Notes: a model not told the origin generated them from the letters alone. Counted from the first letter of the stretch, positions 25,718-34,786 are shown. The stretch: 42,133 nt of DNA from Bradyrhizobium genosp. SA-3 (GCF_004212635.1 NZ_PSRT01000075.1:1-42133), one strand, 5' to 3'. Program-made: numbers and translations.

Positions 25718-26251
25718 ATGCGTATCGATGCGGTCTCGATCGGGAAGAACGTACCCCACGACGTCAATGTCATCATCGAAGTCCCCGTGGGCGGCGAACC
25801 GATCAAATACGAGATGGACAAGGAGGCCGGCACGCTCGTCGTCGATCGCTTCCTCTACACGCCGATGCGTTACCCCGGGAACTATGGCTTCATCCCGCAC
25901 ACGCTGTCGGATGACGGCGATCCCTGCGACGTGCTGATCATCAACACCCGCGCCATCATTCCCGGTGCCGTCATGAGCGTGCGCCCGGTCGGCGTGCTGT
26001 TCATGGAAGACGAAGCCGGCGGGGACGAGAAGATTCTGGCGGTGCCGTCATCGAAGCTGACGCAGCGCTACGACAAGGTGAAGAGCTATTCCGACCTGCC
26101 GGATATTACGCTCCAGCAGATCCAGCACTTCTTCGAGCACTACAAGGATCTCGAGAAGGGCAAGTGGGTGAAGATTTTGCGCTGGGGCGGCCCGGAGGAA
26201 GCGCACAAGCTGATCCTCGAGGGCATCGATCGCGAGAAGAAGAAGGCCTGA
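25718..26251 (+). CDS. ppa: Inorganic pyrophosphatase
   Basis: A 177-residue family I pyrophosphatase that hydrolyses pyrophosphate to two phosphates, pulling biosynthetic reactions forward. The signature DDGDPCDVL with its three metal-binding Asp residues is intact, as are YPGNYGFIPHT and KYEMDK. Length matches bacterial hexameric enzymes. CGGAG precedes the ATG at 25718. It converges with the folD operon across a palindromic repeat. Confidence 0.97.
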   Translation: MRIDAVSIGKNVPHDVNVIIEVPVGGEPIKYEMDKEAGTLVVDRFLYTPMRYPGNYGFIPHTLSDDGDPCDVLIINTRAIIPGAVMSVRPVGVLFMEDEAGGDEKILAVPSSKLTQRYDKVKSYSDLPDITLQQIQHFFEHYKDLEKGKWVKILRWGGPEEAHKLILEGIDREKKKA

Positions 26252-26258
26252 ATTTTGG

Positions 26259-26380
26259 TGTCCCGGACGCGATGCGGCACGAAGTGACGCGTCGCAGAGC
26301 CGGGACCCATGGTGCCACTTGCACTGGGCCCCGGCTCTGCAGCGCATCGTTTCACGCTGCGCTGCGTCCGGCGCACGACA
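26259..26380. repeat. Palindromic intergenic repeat, family H
   Basis: Complementary blocks TGTCCCGGACGC with GCGTCCGGCGCACGACA, and CAGAGCCGGGACCC with GGGCCCCGGCTCTG, make a compound palindrome between the convergent ppa and folD genes. It may serve both as a transcription end structure. Confidence 0.7.
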
Positions 26381-26387
26381 GCTTGAA

Positions 26388-27272
26388 CTACACCGCCGGC
26401 TTCGGCAGCCCTGCGATCGCGCAGGCGGCGCGGAGCGTGTTCACCAGCAGGCAGGCGACCGTCATCTGGCCGACGCCGCCCGGCACCGGCGTGATCGCGC
26501 CGGCAACCCCAAGCGCTTCCTGATAGGCGACGTCGCCGACGAGGCGCGTCTTGCCGTCTGTTTTGGGGATGCGGTTGATGCCGACGTCGATCACGGTCGC
26601 GCCCGGCTTCAGCCAGTCGCCGCGCACCATCTCCGGCTTGCCGACCGCGGCATAGACGAGGTCTGCGCGCTTGACGAGGCCGGGCAGGTCGCGCGAGCGC
26701 GAATGCGCGATCGTGACCGTGGCGTTCTCGTTCAGCAGCAATTGCACCAACGGACGGCCGACCAGGTTGGAGCGGCCGAGGACGATGGCGTTCATGCCTT
26801 CGAGCGAGGCGTGCACACTCTTGGTCAGGATGATGCAGCCGAGCGGCGTGCAGGGCGACAGCGCCTCAAAACCGCCGGCGAGCCGGCCGGCATTGTTCGG
26901 ATGCAGGCCATCGACATCCTTGGCAGGATCGATGGCGTTGATGACGGCCTCGGTGTTCAGCCCCTTCGGCAGCGGCAGTTGCACCAGAATGCCGTGCACG
27001 GCCGGATCGCGGTTGAGCTTTGCGACGAGCGCCAGCAGATCTGCCTGGGAGACGTCGGCCGGCAGCTTGTGCTCGAATGAGGCCATGCCGGCGCCTTGCG
27101 TCTGGGTGTGCTTGGAGCGGACATAGACCTCGCTGGCGGGGTCGTTGCCGACCAGCACCACCGCGAGGCCGGGGACCAGATTGTGCTCGCGCTTGACGCG
27201 GGCGACCTCCTCGGCGACGCGGCCGCGAAGCTCCGCGGCAATGACTTTTCCATCGATGATGTTGGCGGTCAT
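26388..27272 (-). CDS. folD: Bifunctional methylenetetrahydrofolate dehydrogenase/cyclohydrolase
   Basis: A 294-residue enzyme that interconverts 5,10-methylene-, methenyl- and 10-formyl-tetrahydrofolate with NADP. Tyr50 and Lys54 (YVRSK) form the active site, with QLPLPKG, the DVDGLHPNN motif and GRSNLVGRP for the Rossmann domain. The C-terminal folate motif reads PGGVGQMT where most members have PGGVGPMT. The GAGGGA ribosome site lies five bases before ATG 27272. It is the last gene of yggT-DUF167-folD, with a 10-nt gap to the DUF167 gene. Confidence 0.97.
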   Translation of the reverse strand: MTANIIDGKVIAAELRGRVAEEVARVKREHNLVPGLAVVLVGNDPASEVYVRSKHTQTQGAGMASFEHKLPADVSQADLLALVAKLNRDPAVHGILVQLPLPKGLNTEAVINAIDPAKDVDGLHPNNAGRLAGGFEALSPCTPLGCIILTKSVHASLEGMNAIVLGRSNLVGRPLVQLLLNENATVTIAHSRSRDLPGLVKRADLVYAAVGKPEMVRGDWLKPGATVIDVGINRIPKTDGKTRLVGDVAYQEALGVAGAITPVPGGVGQMTVACLLVNTLRAACAIAGLPKPAV

Positions 27273-27282
27273 GTCAGTTCCC

Positions 27283-27615
27283 TCAGTCTTTCGATTTAGC
27301 CGACACGAGCTGGCGCAGGGCTTCTCCGAGCCGCACCGGGTCGCCGTCGACCGCGATCTGCTTCAACCGCGAGGTAGCTCCCGATAGCAATTTTACGCTG
27401 GCCTTGGGCACGCCAAGCGATTTCGCCAGTAGCACCAGAACGGCCTTGTTGGCCTCGCCCCCATCGGCGATCGCACGCACCCGCACCTTGAGCACGCTGC
27501 GGCCGTCGGAGAGCTGCTCGACCCCGTCGACGTCGTCGCGGCCGCCGCGCGGCGTCACCCGCAGCGCGATGCTGACGCCTGCGGCAGAGATGCGCCAGGG
27601 TTCTTTGGCAACCAA
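27283..27615 (-). CDS. yggU: DUF167 (YggU-like) protein
   Basis: A 110-residue protein of the DUF167 family: LRVTPRGGRDDVDG, the VRVRAIADGGEANKAVLVLLAKSLGV core and SGATSRLKQI are all conserved. The function is unknown; members are small and basic and usually sit beside yggT. The start is TTG 27615, supported by GGAG four bases upstream and by lack of a nearby ATG. It lies 15 nt after yggT and 10 nt before folD. Confidence 0.9.
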   Translation of the reverse strand: MVAKEPWRISAAGVSIALRVTPRGGRDDVDGVEQLSDGRSVLKVRVRAIADGGEANKAVLVLLAKSLGVPKASVKLLSGATSRLKQIAVDGDPVRLGEALRQLVSAKSKD

Positions 27616-27630
27616 GGCGCTCCAGCCCGC

Positions 27631-27921
27631 TTAGATCACGTTCGGGTAAACGTAGTACAGGATCACCCGCTCGATGAACATGATCAGCAGGATCAGGATG
27701 ATCGGCGAGATGTCGAGGCCGCCGAGACTGGGCAGGAAATTGCGAATCGGTGTCAGCAGGGGCTCGGTGATCCGATACAGGAACTCCGCCACCGCCGAGA
27801 CGAACTGGTTGCGGGTGTTCACCACGTTGAAGGCAATCAGCCAGGACAGGATCGCGGCCGCGATCAGCAGCCAGACGTAGAGATCGAGCACGATGATGAC
27901 GATGTCGAGAACGGCACGCAT
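27631..27921 (-). CDS. yggT: YggT family membrane protein
   Basis: A 96-residue protein with two hydrophobic stretches separated by the YggT signature NTRNQFVSAVAEFLYRITEPLLTPIRNFLPSLGGLDISPIIL. The family is linked to osmotic or division-associated functions in various bacteria but the biochemical role is not established. The ATG at 27921 is chosen at the first membrane helix; a reading from 27990 adds an unsupported basic leader. It is first in the yggT-DUF167-folD operon. Confidence 0.92.
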   Translation of the reverse strand: MRAVLDIVIIVLDLYVWLLIAAAILSWLIAFNVVNTRNQFVSAVAEFLYRITEPLLTPIRNFLPSLGGLDISPIILILLIMFIERVILYYVYPNVI

Positions 27922-28038
27922 GGCTTTTGAAAACTCTGGCTCCGGTCGGGATTGACGCCGTTTGCTTGATATCGGTTCCCCCCGACCCAAACAAGGGAAG
28001 TCGGCACCCGGATGGCTAAAACGGGGCTACACCTGTCC

Positions 28039-28066
28039 TTGACTTGACCTTGGCGGGGACTTAAAT
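28039..28066 (+). promoter_or_regulatory. Likely promoter of the tRNA-Ala gene
   Basis: TTGACT (28039-28044), 16 bases, then TTAAAT (28061-28066). Start would be near 28073, giving a 36-nt precursor before the tRNA at 28109. The -35 matches five of six consensus positions. Confidence 0.55.
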
Positions 28067-28108
28067 GGCGCCCGGTTGTCGGCCGCGTTCACCAGAGCGG
28101 CCAGCAAA

Positions 28109-28184
<76 letters not shown>

Positions 28185-28254
28185 GCCTTCGCTCGCTTCG
28201 CGAGCTACGGCTAGGCAAGCCCGGGAAGTCCCTCGTAGCGAAGTGAACGAAGGC
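28185..28254. repeat. Inverted repeat immediately after tRNA-Ala
   Basis: GCCTTCGCTCGCTTCGCGAG follows the CCA directly and is matched, with a few changes, by CGTAGCGAAGTGAACGAAGG at the other end. The outer arms pair over about 20 nt. It could help 3' processing or termination of the tRNA transcript, or be another palindromic repeat family. Confidence 0.6.
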
Positions 28255-28305
28255 TGCCTCGCCATAGCCCGAAGGGCGACGGCGGGCTCTATCGGGACGA
28301 GTCCC

Positions 28306-29118
28306 CTACCTCCCCGTGAACCTCGGCTGCCGCTTCTCCATAAAACTCGCCACGCCCTCCCGGAAATCGCTGCCGTTCAGCGCCACCATCATCTCCCGGT
28401 TGGCGTCGATCGTCGCCTCGGCCAGGGTCTGGAACGGCACCTCGTAGAGCTGCCGCTTGATCACGGCCATCGCGCTCGGTGAGACGAAATCGGCGAGGTC
28501 GCGCGCATAGGCATAGGTCTCCTCGCGCAGCTTCTCGGGAGGACAGAGCCGGTTCACCAGCCCGATCCGCAACGCTTCGTCGCTGCTCACGCGCCTTGCC
28601 GAGAGCAACAGATCCAGCGCATGGGCGTGGCCGACGATGCGCGGCAACATCCAGCTGATGCCGTGCTCGGCAATCAGACCGCGCCGTGCGAAGGCGGTCG
28701 TGAACACCGTGTTGTCGGCGGCAAAGCGCAGATCGCAATAGAGCGCGTGGACGAGGCCGATGCCGGCGGTCGCGCCGTTGAGCATGGCGATGACGGGCTT
28801 TCCGATCGACGGATAGAAGCCGTAGCGCGTCTGCCAGTCCGGGCGACGGTTCATGTCGAACGGCGGCAGATTCGAGGCGCGCCCGACGTCATTGGGATCG
28901 AGCCCTTTCAGCGCATCCATGTCGGCGCCGGCGCAGAAGGCGCGGCCCGCGCCGGTGAGCACGATGACGCGGACATTGTCGTCGGCGCTTGAGGCTTCCA
29001 TCGCGTGACGCACGTCGCGCTCCATCGTCTGCGTCCACGCATTCATGCGGTCCGGGCGATCGAGCGTGATGGTCGCGATCCTGTCGCTCACCTCATAGAG
29101 AATGTGTTCATAGGCCAT
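28306..29118 (-). CDS. Enoyl-CoA hydratase/isomerase family protein
   Basis: A 270-residue crotonase-fold enzyme. The oxyanion-hole segment GRAFCAGADM lies at about 58-67 and the second one in NGATAGIGL. The region RGLIAEHGISWMLPRIVG supplies one acidic residue; the second Glu of classical hydratases appears as Asp in ALDLLLSA, so the precise reaction (hydratase, isomerase or other) is uncertain. GGAGGG precedes ATG 29118. A longer reading from 29367 overlaps the neighbouring gene and is rejected. Likely cytoplasmic fatty acid or aromatic acid degradation. Confidence 0.9.
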   Translation of the reverse strand: MAYEHILYEVSDRIATITLDRPDRMNAWTQTMERDVRHAMEASSADDNVRVIVLTGAGRAFCAGADMDALKGLDPNDVGRASNLPPFDMNRRPDWQTRYGFYPSIGKPVIAMLNGATAGIGLVHALYCDLRFAADNTVFTTAFARRGLIAEHGISWMLPRIVGHAHALDLLLSARRVSSDEALRIGLVNRLCPPEKLREETYAYARDLADFVSPSAMAVIKRQLYEVPFQTLAEATIDANREMMVALNGSDFREGVASFMEKRQPRFTGR

Positions 29119-29218
29119 GGCGCCCTCCCTTTGCTTGCTGGCGCAATTTCGCATGCGCGCGTTGGGAAAGAGCCTAGCATATAAAGGGACGAGGCAGGGG
29201 CTTGCGCGCAGGCGCGAT

Positions 29219-30019
29219 TCACTCGGCGGCTTGCGCCAGCACCGGCCGGCGCGCCACCCAGCCATTGATGAAGTGATCGAGCCAGGCGCGCTCCGCGAGG
29301 TCGTAGACGGCACGATCCGCGAAATGATGATGCCGCTGCCGCGCGCCGGGCGCGCTGAAGCCGTCATAGCCGCGCGTGGTCCAGCAATGCATCATCGCGT
29401 AGGTCACGTCCGGATGAAACTGCACGCCGAAGGCGTTGCCGGCCCGAAACGCCTGCACCGGAAAATCATCACCTTCCGCGAGCAGCTCGGCACCAACCGG
29501 CAGCTCAAATCCCTCGCGATGCCAATGATAGACCTGCGCAGGCCAATCCGGGCAGAGCGCGTGGCCCGCAGCAGTCGGCCTGATCGGGTAATAGCCGATC
29601 TGGGTCAGCGCATCCGCATGCGGCGCGACACGGGCCCCTAGCTGCATCGCGAGCATCTGCGCGCCGAGGCAGATGCCAAGGAACGGACGCTGCTCACGCA
29701 GCGGAATTTCGATCCAGTCGATCTCGCGGCGGATATAGTCGTCGGAATCATTGGCGCTCATCGGACCGCCGAAGAACACGGCGCCGGCATGCCGATCGAG
29801 CGTGGCGGGCAGGGGATCGCCGAAGCGGGGTCGGCGAATGTCGAGGCGATGGCCGAGCGCGCGCAGCACATTGCCGACCCGGCCGGGCGTCGAGGATTCC
29901 TGGTGCAGGACGATCAGAACCGGCAACCGGGCTTCGGAAGCGGCGGCGGCCGCGCCCGGCGTCCTCCTTCGGAAGGGCACCAATTCTGCGTCACCAAACC
30001 TGTCCGTCCGGAACGACAT
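29219..30019 (-). CDS. Class I glutamine amidotransferase-like protein
   Basis: A 266-residue protein with a GMP-synthase-type GATase1 domain starting about residue 32 (LPVLIVLHQE). The nucleophile Cys117 is in GICLGAQM. The usual FHPE is FHPD (His202, Asp204), so the triad Glu is replaced by Asp. YHWHREGFELP lies between. No synthetase domain is attached; stand-alone members of this type act in glutamine hydrolysis or as gamma-glutamyl-amine hydrolases, but the role here is unknown. The start at 30019 leaves a 31-residue N-terminal extension, and the ribosome site is poorly placed, so a shorter form is possible. Confidence 0.85.
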   Translation of the reverse strand: MSFRTDRFGDAELVPFRRRTPGAAAAASEARLPVLIVLHQESSTPGRVGNVLRALGHRLDIRRPRFGDPLPATLDRHAGAVFFGGPMSANDSDDYIRREIDWIEIPLREQRPFLGICLGAQMLAMQLGARVAPHADALTQIGYYPIRPTAAGHALCPDWPAQVYHWHREGFELPVGAELLAEGDDFPVQAFRAGNAFGVQFHPDVTYAMMHCWTTRGYDGFSAPGARQRHHHFADRAVYDLAERAWLDHFINGWVARRPVLAQAAE

Positions 30020-30077
30020 GGCCTCTGCGAGTGCTATCGGTTCAGACCGCCAGCATAGCTAAGCGATGGTTAACATC

Positions 30078-30095
30078 GTGTGAGTTCGCGCACAC
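30078..30095. promoter_or_regulatory. Imperfect CRP-like inverted repeat
   Basis: GTGTG, eight bases, CACAC (30078-30095), giving TGTGA-N6-GCACA at 30079-30094. It lies about 67 bp upstream of the minus-strand amidotransferase gene. It is one base from the TGTGA-N6-TCACA consensus. Weak evidence on its own. Confidence 0.3.
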
Positions 30096-30145
30096 ATACC
30101 GATTGAAGCAAGCTCCGGGCCACTACGGGTGCTTCAAAGTTTTCT

Positions 30146-30925
30146 CTAGTGCCTGCGCCTCTGAAACCGGCTGGTGGCGGCCAGGATGAAGCCGCGCGGG
30201 AAGAAACGCAGCGCCAACGGCACAATCTTGATGCCCAGACCAGGCAGCACTGCCCGTTTGTTGGCCATCAGGCCACGATATGCATCGCGTGCAACATCGG
30301 CAGCGGAGACGTTGAGAACGGCCGTATCATGTTGGGAGCCGACACCGGCGCGCGCCTGGAATTCGGTGGGCACCGGACCCGGGCAAAGTACGGTGACGCG
30401 AACGCCGCGCGGCGCGAGCTCCGCCCGCAAGGCTTCGGTGAACGAAATTACGTAGGCCTTGGACGCGTAGTAGACGGCCATGCCGGGGCCAGGCAGAAAG
30501 CCGGCGACCGATCCGACATTGAGAAGACCGCCCTTGTTCTTGATGAGCTGATCGGCAAAGCGCAGCGACAGATCCGTCAGGGCCCGGACGTTGACATCGA
30601 CGATGCCGAGCTGCGCGACGCGATCGCGCTCGATCGCATCGCCGAACACGCCGAAGCCGGCATTGTTGACGAGATGATCGAGCTCGACGCCTTCGGCGGC
30701 AAGTGCTGCCGCGATCTTCTCCCCGGCATCCGCTTGCTCGAGATCGCAGGCGATCACGATCGGCTTCTTGCCGCCCCTGGCGGCCAGCTCAGTGGCGAGC
30801 GACTCCAGCCGATCCGCCCGGCGCGCCGTCAATGCGAGGCGATGCCCATTGGCAGCAAACACACGCGCCAGCTCCGTGCCGATGCCCGCCGAGGCACCGG
30901 TGATCAGCGTCACCCGCTCAGTCAC
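30146..30925 (-). CDS. SDR-family oxidoreductase, classical
   Basis: A 259-residue short-chain dehydrogenase. TGASAGIG (9-16) binds the cofactor, NNAG is at 87-90, and the catalytic Ser139, Tyr152 and Lys156 (YYASK) are all present. ARRADRL after the second strand suggests preference for NADP(H). The basic C-terminal tail (RFFPRGFILAATSRFQRRRH) may associate with the membrane, as in DltE-like members. The start is GTG 30925 with a weak ribosome site. Substrate unknown. Confidence 0.9.
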   Translation of the reverse strand: MTERVTLITGASAGIGTELARVFAANGHRLALTARRADRLESLATELAARGGKKPIVIACDLEQADAGEKIAAALAAEGVELDHLVNNAGFGVFGDAIERDRVAQLGIVDVNVRALTDLSLRFADQLIKNKGGLLNVGSVAGFLPGPGMAVYYASKAYVISFTEALRAELAPRGVRVTVLCPGPVPTEFQARAGVGSQHDTAVLNVSAADVARDAYRGLMANKRAVLPGLGIKIVPLALRFFPRGFILAATSRFQRRRH

Positions 30926-31146
30926 GATCGAAGACTCTTGAATTCAAGTTTTTGGCCCCGCAATGGCGGAACGAGAGCACAGGCCGCGCGCGACATGCAA
31001 GCTGCGCCGCCAGCATGGCCGCTTGAGCAGAACGACAGGCCGCGCTGAAAAACCGTTGATTTGCAGGCGGATTCAGCGCAGGCGGCGGATAAATTAAAGT
31101 TTCGTCATGTGTCCGGGCAGGCCGCGATTCGTCGTGTCTAGAGCCG

Positions 31147-31635
31147 TCAGCCGCCGACAGCGTTGTCCTTGACTTGGCCGCCGACACGGTCCGCGACCGC
31201 GTGCTTCAGGTCGATCCGGTCGCGTTGCGAAATCCCGAGCAGGTCGGAGGCGCGCCAGACGACGTTGTCCTCGAATTCGCTGACCTGACCGTCGGCATAG
31301 ACCAGCTCCCACATCATCTGCACGATGCGTTTGCGACCCTCTTCGTCGAGCGAGCGCATGATGACGCTGGTGAAATGATAGAGATCGACCGCCTCGCCCT
31401 CGACCTGGGTGGCGTCGGCGATCAGCCGATCCGCGGTGCCGCGATCGAGCCCAAAATGGCTTTCGATCAGGCTGTGCAGCTTGCGCTGCTCGGCCGCGCT
31501 CGGCTGTCCGTCCAGCGAGACCACGTGAATCAGCAGCGCCGTGGCCGCCAGCCGATAGTCGCTGTCGCCAAATGCGCGGTCCTGATCATGGGGAGCAACA
31601 ATGTCGGCAATGAATTGGCGCAGGCCGTCGAGCAT
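31147..31635 (-). CDS. TerB-family (COG4103-like) protein
   Basis: A 162-residue all-helical protein. LAATALLIHVVSLDGQPSAAEQRKL and MMWELVYADGQVSEFEDNVVWRASDLLGIS are two copies of the D-G-x-x-x-x-E metal-binding pattern typical of the tellurite-resistance TerB-like fold. Stand-alone members are common in proteobacteria and are not proof of tellurite resistance. The ATG at 31635 has TAGGA upstream. Confidence 0.88.
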   Translation of the reverse strand: MLDGLRQFIADIVAPHDQDRAFGDSDYRLAATALLIHVVSLDGQPSAAEQRKLHSLIESHFGLDRGTADRLIADATQVEGEAVDLYHFTSVIMRSLDEEGRKRIVQMMWELVYADGQVSEFEDNVVWRASDLLGISQRDRIDLKHAVADRVGGQVKDNAVGG

Positions 31636-31823
31636 AAAGTCCTACCGAGATCGATAAAGCCGCGAGGGCGGCCGTTACCAGTATCATATGAGCAGCAAAC
31701 TCAACCGGCGCAATGTGCGTCAGTTCCGCGCGCTACATTACGTTTCGGCAATATGGGCGGCCTCGTTCACATCATGTTCGGGCATGACGACGGGAGAGCG
31801 TGGCCCATACCTGCCTCCACAAC

Positions 31824-31899
31824 GTCATTGCGTGCAGCGAAGCAATCCAGACTGCCCCCGCGGAGAGATTCTGGATTGCTTCGCTGCGCTCGCAATGAC
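31824..31899. repeat. Palindromic intergenic repeat, family A
   Basis: GTCATTGCG at the left, CGCAATGAC at the right and the CAATCCAG/CTGGATTG inner pair. It ends 28 bp beyond the adenylyl cyclase stop. Confidence 0.85.
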
Positions 31900-31927
31900 G
31901 GAGTATGCGGCGACGTCCTCGCATCCC

Positions 31928-33337
31928 TCACGGTATCTCATACACCACCATCTTGTCGGCGATGCCGCGCAGCGCGGCCTGTTTCTGGATCGGCTTGATC
32001 TCGCGCTGCTGAAGGATTTCAGCGACCGCGGGCGCATCGAGCACCGGGCCGGTGATGTGAATTTCCTGCGCGGTCGACAGGCTTTGCACGCGCGAGGCGA
32101 TGTTGACGGTCTGGCCGAAATAATCCTGGCGCTCGTTCAGCATCACCGCAAGACACGGACCTTCATGGATGCCGATCTTGACGATGAGGTCGGCGGTGCC
32201 GCGCTTTTTGTTGAGTTCGTCCATCGCCGCGCGCATCCGCAGGCCCGCGACGATGGCGTGCTCGGGACGGACGAAGGTCGCCATCACGGCATCGCCGATC
32301 GTTTTCACCACCGCACCCTTCTCGGAGGAGATGATCTCGAGCAGCGCGTGGAAATGCGCGCGCACGAGATCGAAGGCGGCGAGATCGCCGACGCGCTCAT
32401 AAAGCGCTGTCGATCCCTTCAGGTCGGTGAACAGGAACGTCAGCGAGGTGATCTGGAGCCGCTGGTCGAGACTGAGATTGTCCGCCTTGAAGACGTCGCG
32501 GAAGGTCTGGTTCGACAGCATCCGCTTGGCAGTGAGGAACGGCTTGCGCTTGCCGATGAGGTGATGAAGCGCCTCGGCCGCGATGAACACCGACGGCAGA
32601 ACGCGCACACCGGCCTGGTTTTCCAGCGACAGGCGCAGCGGACCCGGCCGCATGGTCGTGGTCCCCGTCGGGGCCTGCACCTTGTTGTACATGATGGCGA
32701 GCTGCTGGCGGTCCTTGGTCGGCTCGCCCTGGACATCGATGAAATGAGCGGCGTGCGTCACCGGCTCAAAGATGATGACGAAATCACTCGGCAATTGCAG
32801 CGACATCGTCGCCTTCTCGCCGGCCGGCAGCTCCATCGTATCCAGCGTCACCTCGTTGGCCAGCGTCGCAAACGATTCCTTGTTGAAGTCGACGCCGGAG
32901 CTCCAGAACACCTGCTTGAAATATTCCCACACCGGAAGCGTATCGGGATCGTGCGCCGCGATGCGCCGGACGCGCGGATTCACGGTGAAAGAGACCTCGA
33001 CCTGGTCGTCGACGGACGCCTTGTAGCCGCAGGCGCAGAGCGCGCAGTGATAGTCGTCGGGCTTGAGCGCCTTCAGCGTCGAGTGAGCGCCCAGCACGCC
33101 GCCGCAGCCCGGACACAGCACGTTCCAGCCGAGATCGAACAGACCAAGCCTGGCCGAATGCAGGAAAGCCGAGATGACGCGCTCTTCGTCGAGGCCGTGA
33201 TGCCTGGAAAAATCGAGGACATTGACGCGATTGAGCTCGTGGTCCTCGCCGTCCTCGATGAGGCGCGCAATCGCATCGACCACCTTTGCATCGGCGGTCT
33301 GCTTCAGAACGGAAAACTGGGCCTGGATGTCGCTCAT
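31928..33337 (-). CDS. Class III adenylyl cyclase with N-terminal zinc-ribbon/DUF5939-like region
   Basis: A 469-residue protein without membrane helices. The N-terminal 285 residues include a zinc-ribbon-like set C75-X2-C78...C98-X2-C101 inside a DUF5939-like sensor region. The cyclase domain runs from about 297: metal-binding Asp305 (FTDLKGST) and Asp349 (KTIGDAV), adenine-selecting Lys345 and Asp405, and transition-state Asn412 and Arg416 (VNIASR). All residues needed for ATP to cAMP conversion are present. It is the last gene of a minus-strand run after a P450 (50-nt gap). The ATG at 33337 is the first start that does not overlap the P450 gene. Confidence 0.92.
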   Translation of the reverse strand: MSDIQAQFSVLKQTADAKVVDAIARLIEDGEDHELNRVNVLDFSRHHGLDEERVISAFLHSARLGLFDLGWNVLCPGCGGVLGAHSTLKALKPDDYHCALCACGYKASVDDQVEVSFTVNPRVRRIAAHDPDTLPVWEYFKQVFWSSGVDFNKESFATLANEVTLDTMELPAGEKATMSLQLPSDFVIIFEPVTHAAHFIDVQGEPTKDRQQLAIMYNKVQAPTGTTTMRPGPLRLSLENQAGVRVLPSVFIAAEALHHLIGKRKPFLTAKRMLSNQTFRDVFKADNLSLDQRLQITSLTFLFTDLKGSTALYERVGDLAAFDLVRAHFHALLEIISSEKGAVVKTIGDAVMATFVRPEHAIVAGLRMRAAMDELNKKRGTADLIVKIGIHEGPCLAVMLNERQDYFGQTVNIASRVQSLSTAQEIHITGPVLDAPAVAEILQQREIKPIQKQAALRGIADKMVVYEIP

Positions 33338-33387
33338 GGCGGGGCTCTGTCTAAGCTGGATCACGCCATCGGCCAGACGAGCGTCCG

Positions 33388-34752
33388 TTACCGACGGGTG
33401 ATGCGGAACATGGGTGAGTGGTCCGGCTGGGTCGTGACGACGCCATGCGGGATCACGGGAACGGTATCGGCAAGCTCGACGCGGAACGCGCCGATCAGCC
33501 GGGCCAGTGCCAGCACCGATTCGGCTTGCGCAAACGGCGCGCCGATGCAGACGCGTGGCCCCGCGCCGAACGGTAGATATGCGAAGCGATCGGGCTCCGC
33601 CGACATGAAGCGCTTTGGAATGAATGCGTTCGGCTGATCCCACAGTTTCTCGTGCCGGTGCAAAAGCCACGGCGCGATCATGATGATATCGCCCTTGCCG
33701 ATCTCGATGCCGGCCGCGTTGTCCTTATCGCGCGCGGCACGCGCGACCAGGAAGGCGGGCGGATAGAGCCGCATCGTCTCCTCGATCACGGCACGGGTGA
33801 ACTTCTGGCGATCGATGTCGGCGATGCTGTCGAGATGTTCGCCGCGGGCCTCAGTGGCGACCTCCTCCTGCGTGTCAGGGTCGAGCGACAGCAGATAGAG
33901 CGCCCAGAACAGCGCCGTCGCCGTGGTCTCGTGACCCGCGAGAATCATGGTCGCGACTTCGTCGACGAGCTGTTCGTCGGAAAAGCCCTTGCCAGTTTCA
34001 GGATCCCGCGCCTCGTCCATGAGATCGAACAGGTCTCGCGGCGGCGCGCCGTCCTTCTTGCCCGCCGCACGCCGTTCGGCGATCAGCATGGCAACGAATT
34101 CGGTCCAGCGCTTGCGAAAGCGCGCCCGTGCAAGATCCATCGGGCTCGGCCAGGACACGGGCAGCACCATGTCGAGGAAATAAGGCCGTCCCAGCCGTGC
34201 GGCATATTCCATGATGAAGTTGCGCAAGGTCGCGCCATGCCGGTCCATGCCGAACGAGAACATCGTGCGTCCGGCGATCTCGAGCGTCATGCGCTGCATG
34301 ACCTCGCGCAGATCGACCTGCTCGCCTACTCGCGTATCGAGCTTTGTGATGGTCTCGTCGAGCACCGCCGTCATGTGCGGGACGAGATTTGCGGTGGCGC
34401 GCGGCGTAAAGGCCGGCGCGAGCGTGCGGCGCTGAAACGTCCAGGAATGACCTTCCGCAATCAGGAGGCCGTCACCGAGCACGGGGCGCAGCATGCGGAT
34501 GCCCGCCGGCGTGCGCGTATAGTTCTCGTAATTGCTGAGCAGGACGTGCCGGATCGCGTCCGGCTGGTTGAGGATGAAACTGTTGCGGAGAAAAAAGCGA
34601 CCCGGGATCACGTCTTCCTCATAGGCACGCTGTCCCCAGGTCGCGATCATGTTCTGCCGGATCACCGCGAGCTTGCCAAAGAACGACATATCATCCGGCG
34701 CGCGCGGCGGCGTCGGAGGGATGAGGGGCCGACGCACGCTGGCGATGTTCAT
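33388..34752 (-). CDS. Cytochrome P450
   Basis: A 454-residue heme monooxygenase. The oxygen-binding AGHETT is at 272-277, ExxR in EETMR (324-328), the PKRF segment near 379-382, and the heme loop FGAGPRVCIG with Cys402 as thiolate ligand. The overall pattern (EETMRLYPP, YLPFGAGPR) is of the CYP4/CYP102-like class acting on fatty acids or other hydrophobic compounds. No reductase domain is fused and no ferredoxin is nearby. GGAG lies six bases before ATG 34752. It follows the exported hydrolase gene by 34 nt, so they are likely co-transcribed. Confidence 0.96.
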   Translation of the reverse strand: MNIASVRRPLIPPTPPRAPDDMSFFGKLAVIRQNMIATWGQRAYEEDVIPGRFFLRNSFILNQPDAIRHVLLSNYENYTRTPAGIRMLRPVLGDGLLIAEGHSWTFQRRTLAPAFTPRATANLVPHMTAVLDETITKLDTRVGEQVDLREVMQRMTLEIAGRTMFSFGMDRHGATLRNFIMEYAARLGRPYFLDMVLPVSWPSPMDLARARFRKRWTEFVAMLIAERRAAGKKDGAPPRDLFDLMDEARDPETGKGFSDEQLVDEVATMILAGHETTATALFWALYLLSLDPDTQEEVATEARGEHLDSIADIDRQKFTRAVIEETMRLYPPAFLVARAARDKDNAAGIEIGKGDIIMIAPWLLHRHEKLWDQPNAFIPKRFMSAEPDRFAYLPFGAGPRVCIGAPFAQAESVLALARLIGAFRVELADTVPVIPHGVVTTQPDHSPMFRITRR

Positions 34753-34786
34753 GGCTCGCTCCCGCAGAAGTGACGCAGGTAAATAG

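Noticed and set aside
31688..33637. Plus-strand open frame of 649 codons over the adenylyl cyclase
   Set aside because: Antisense of a gene with complete catalytic motifs; no domain of its own.
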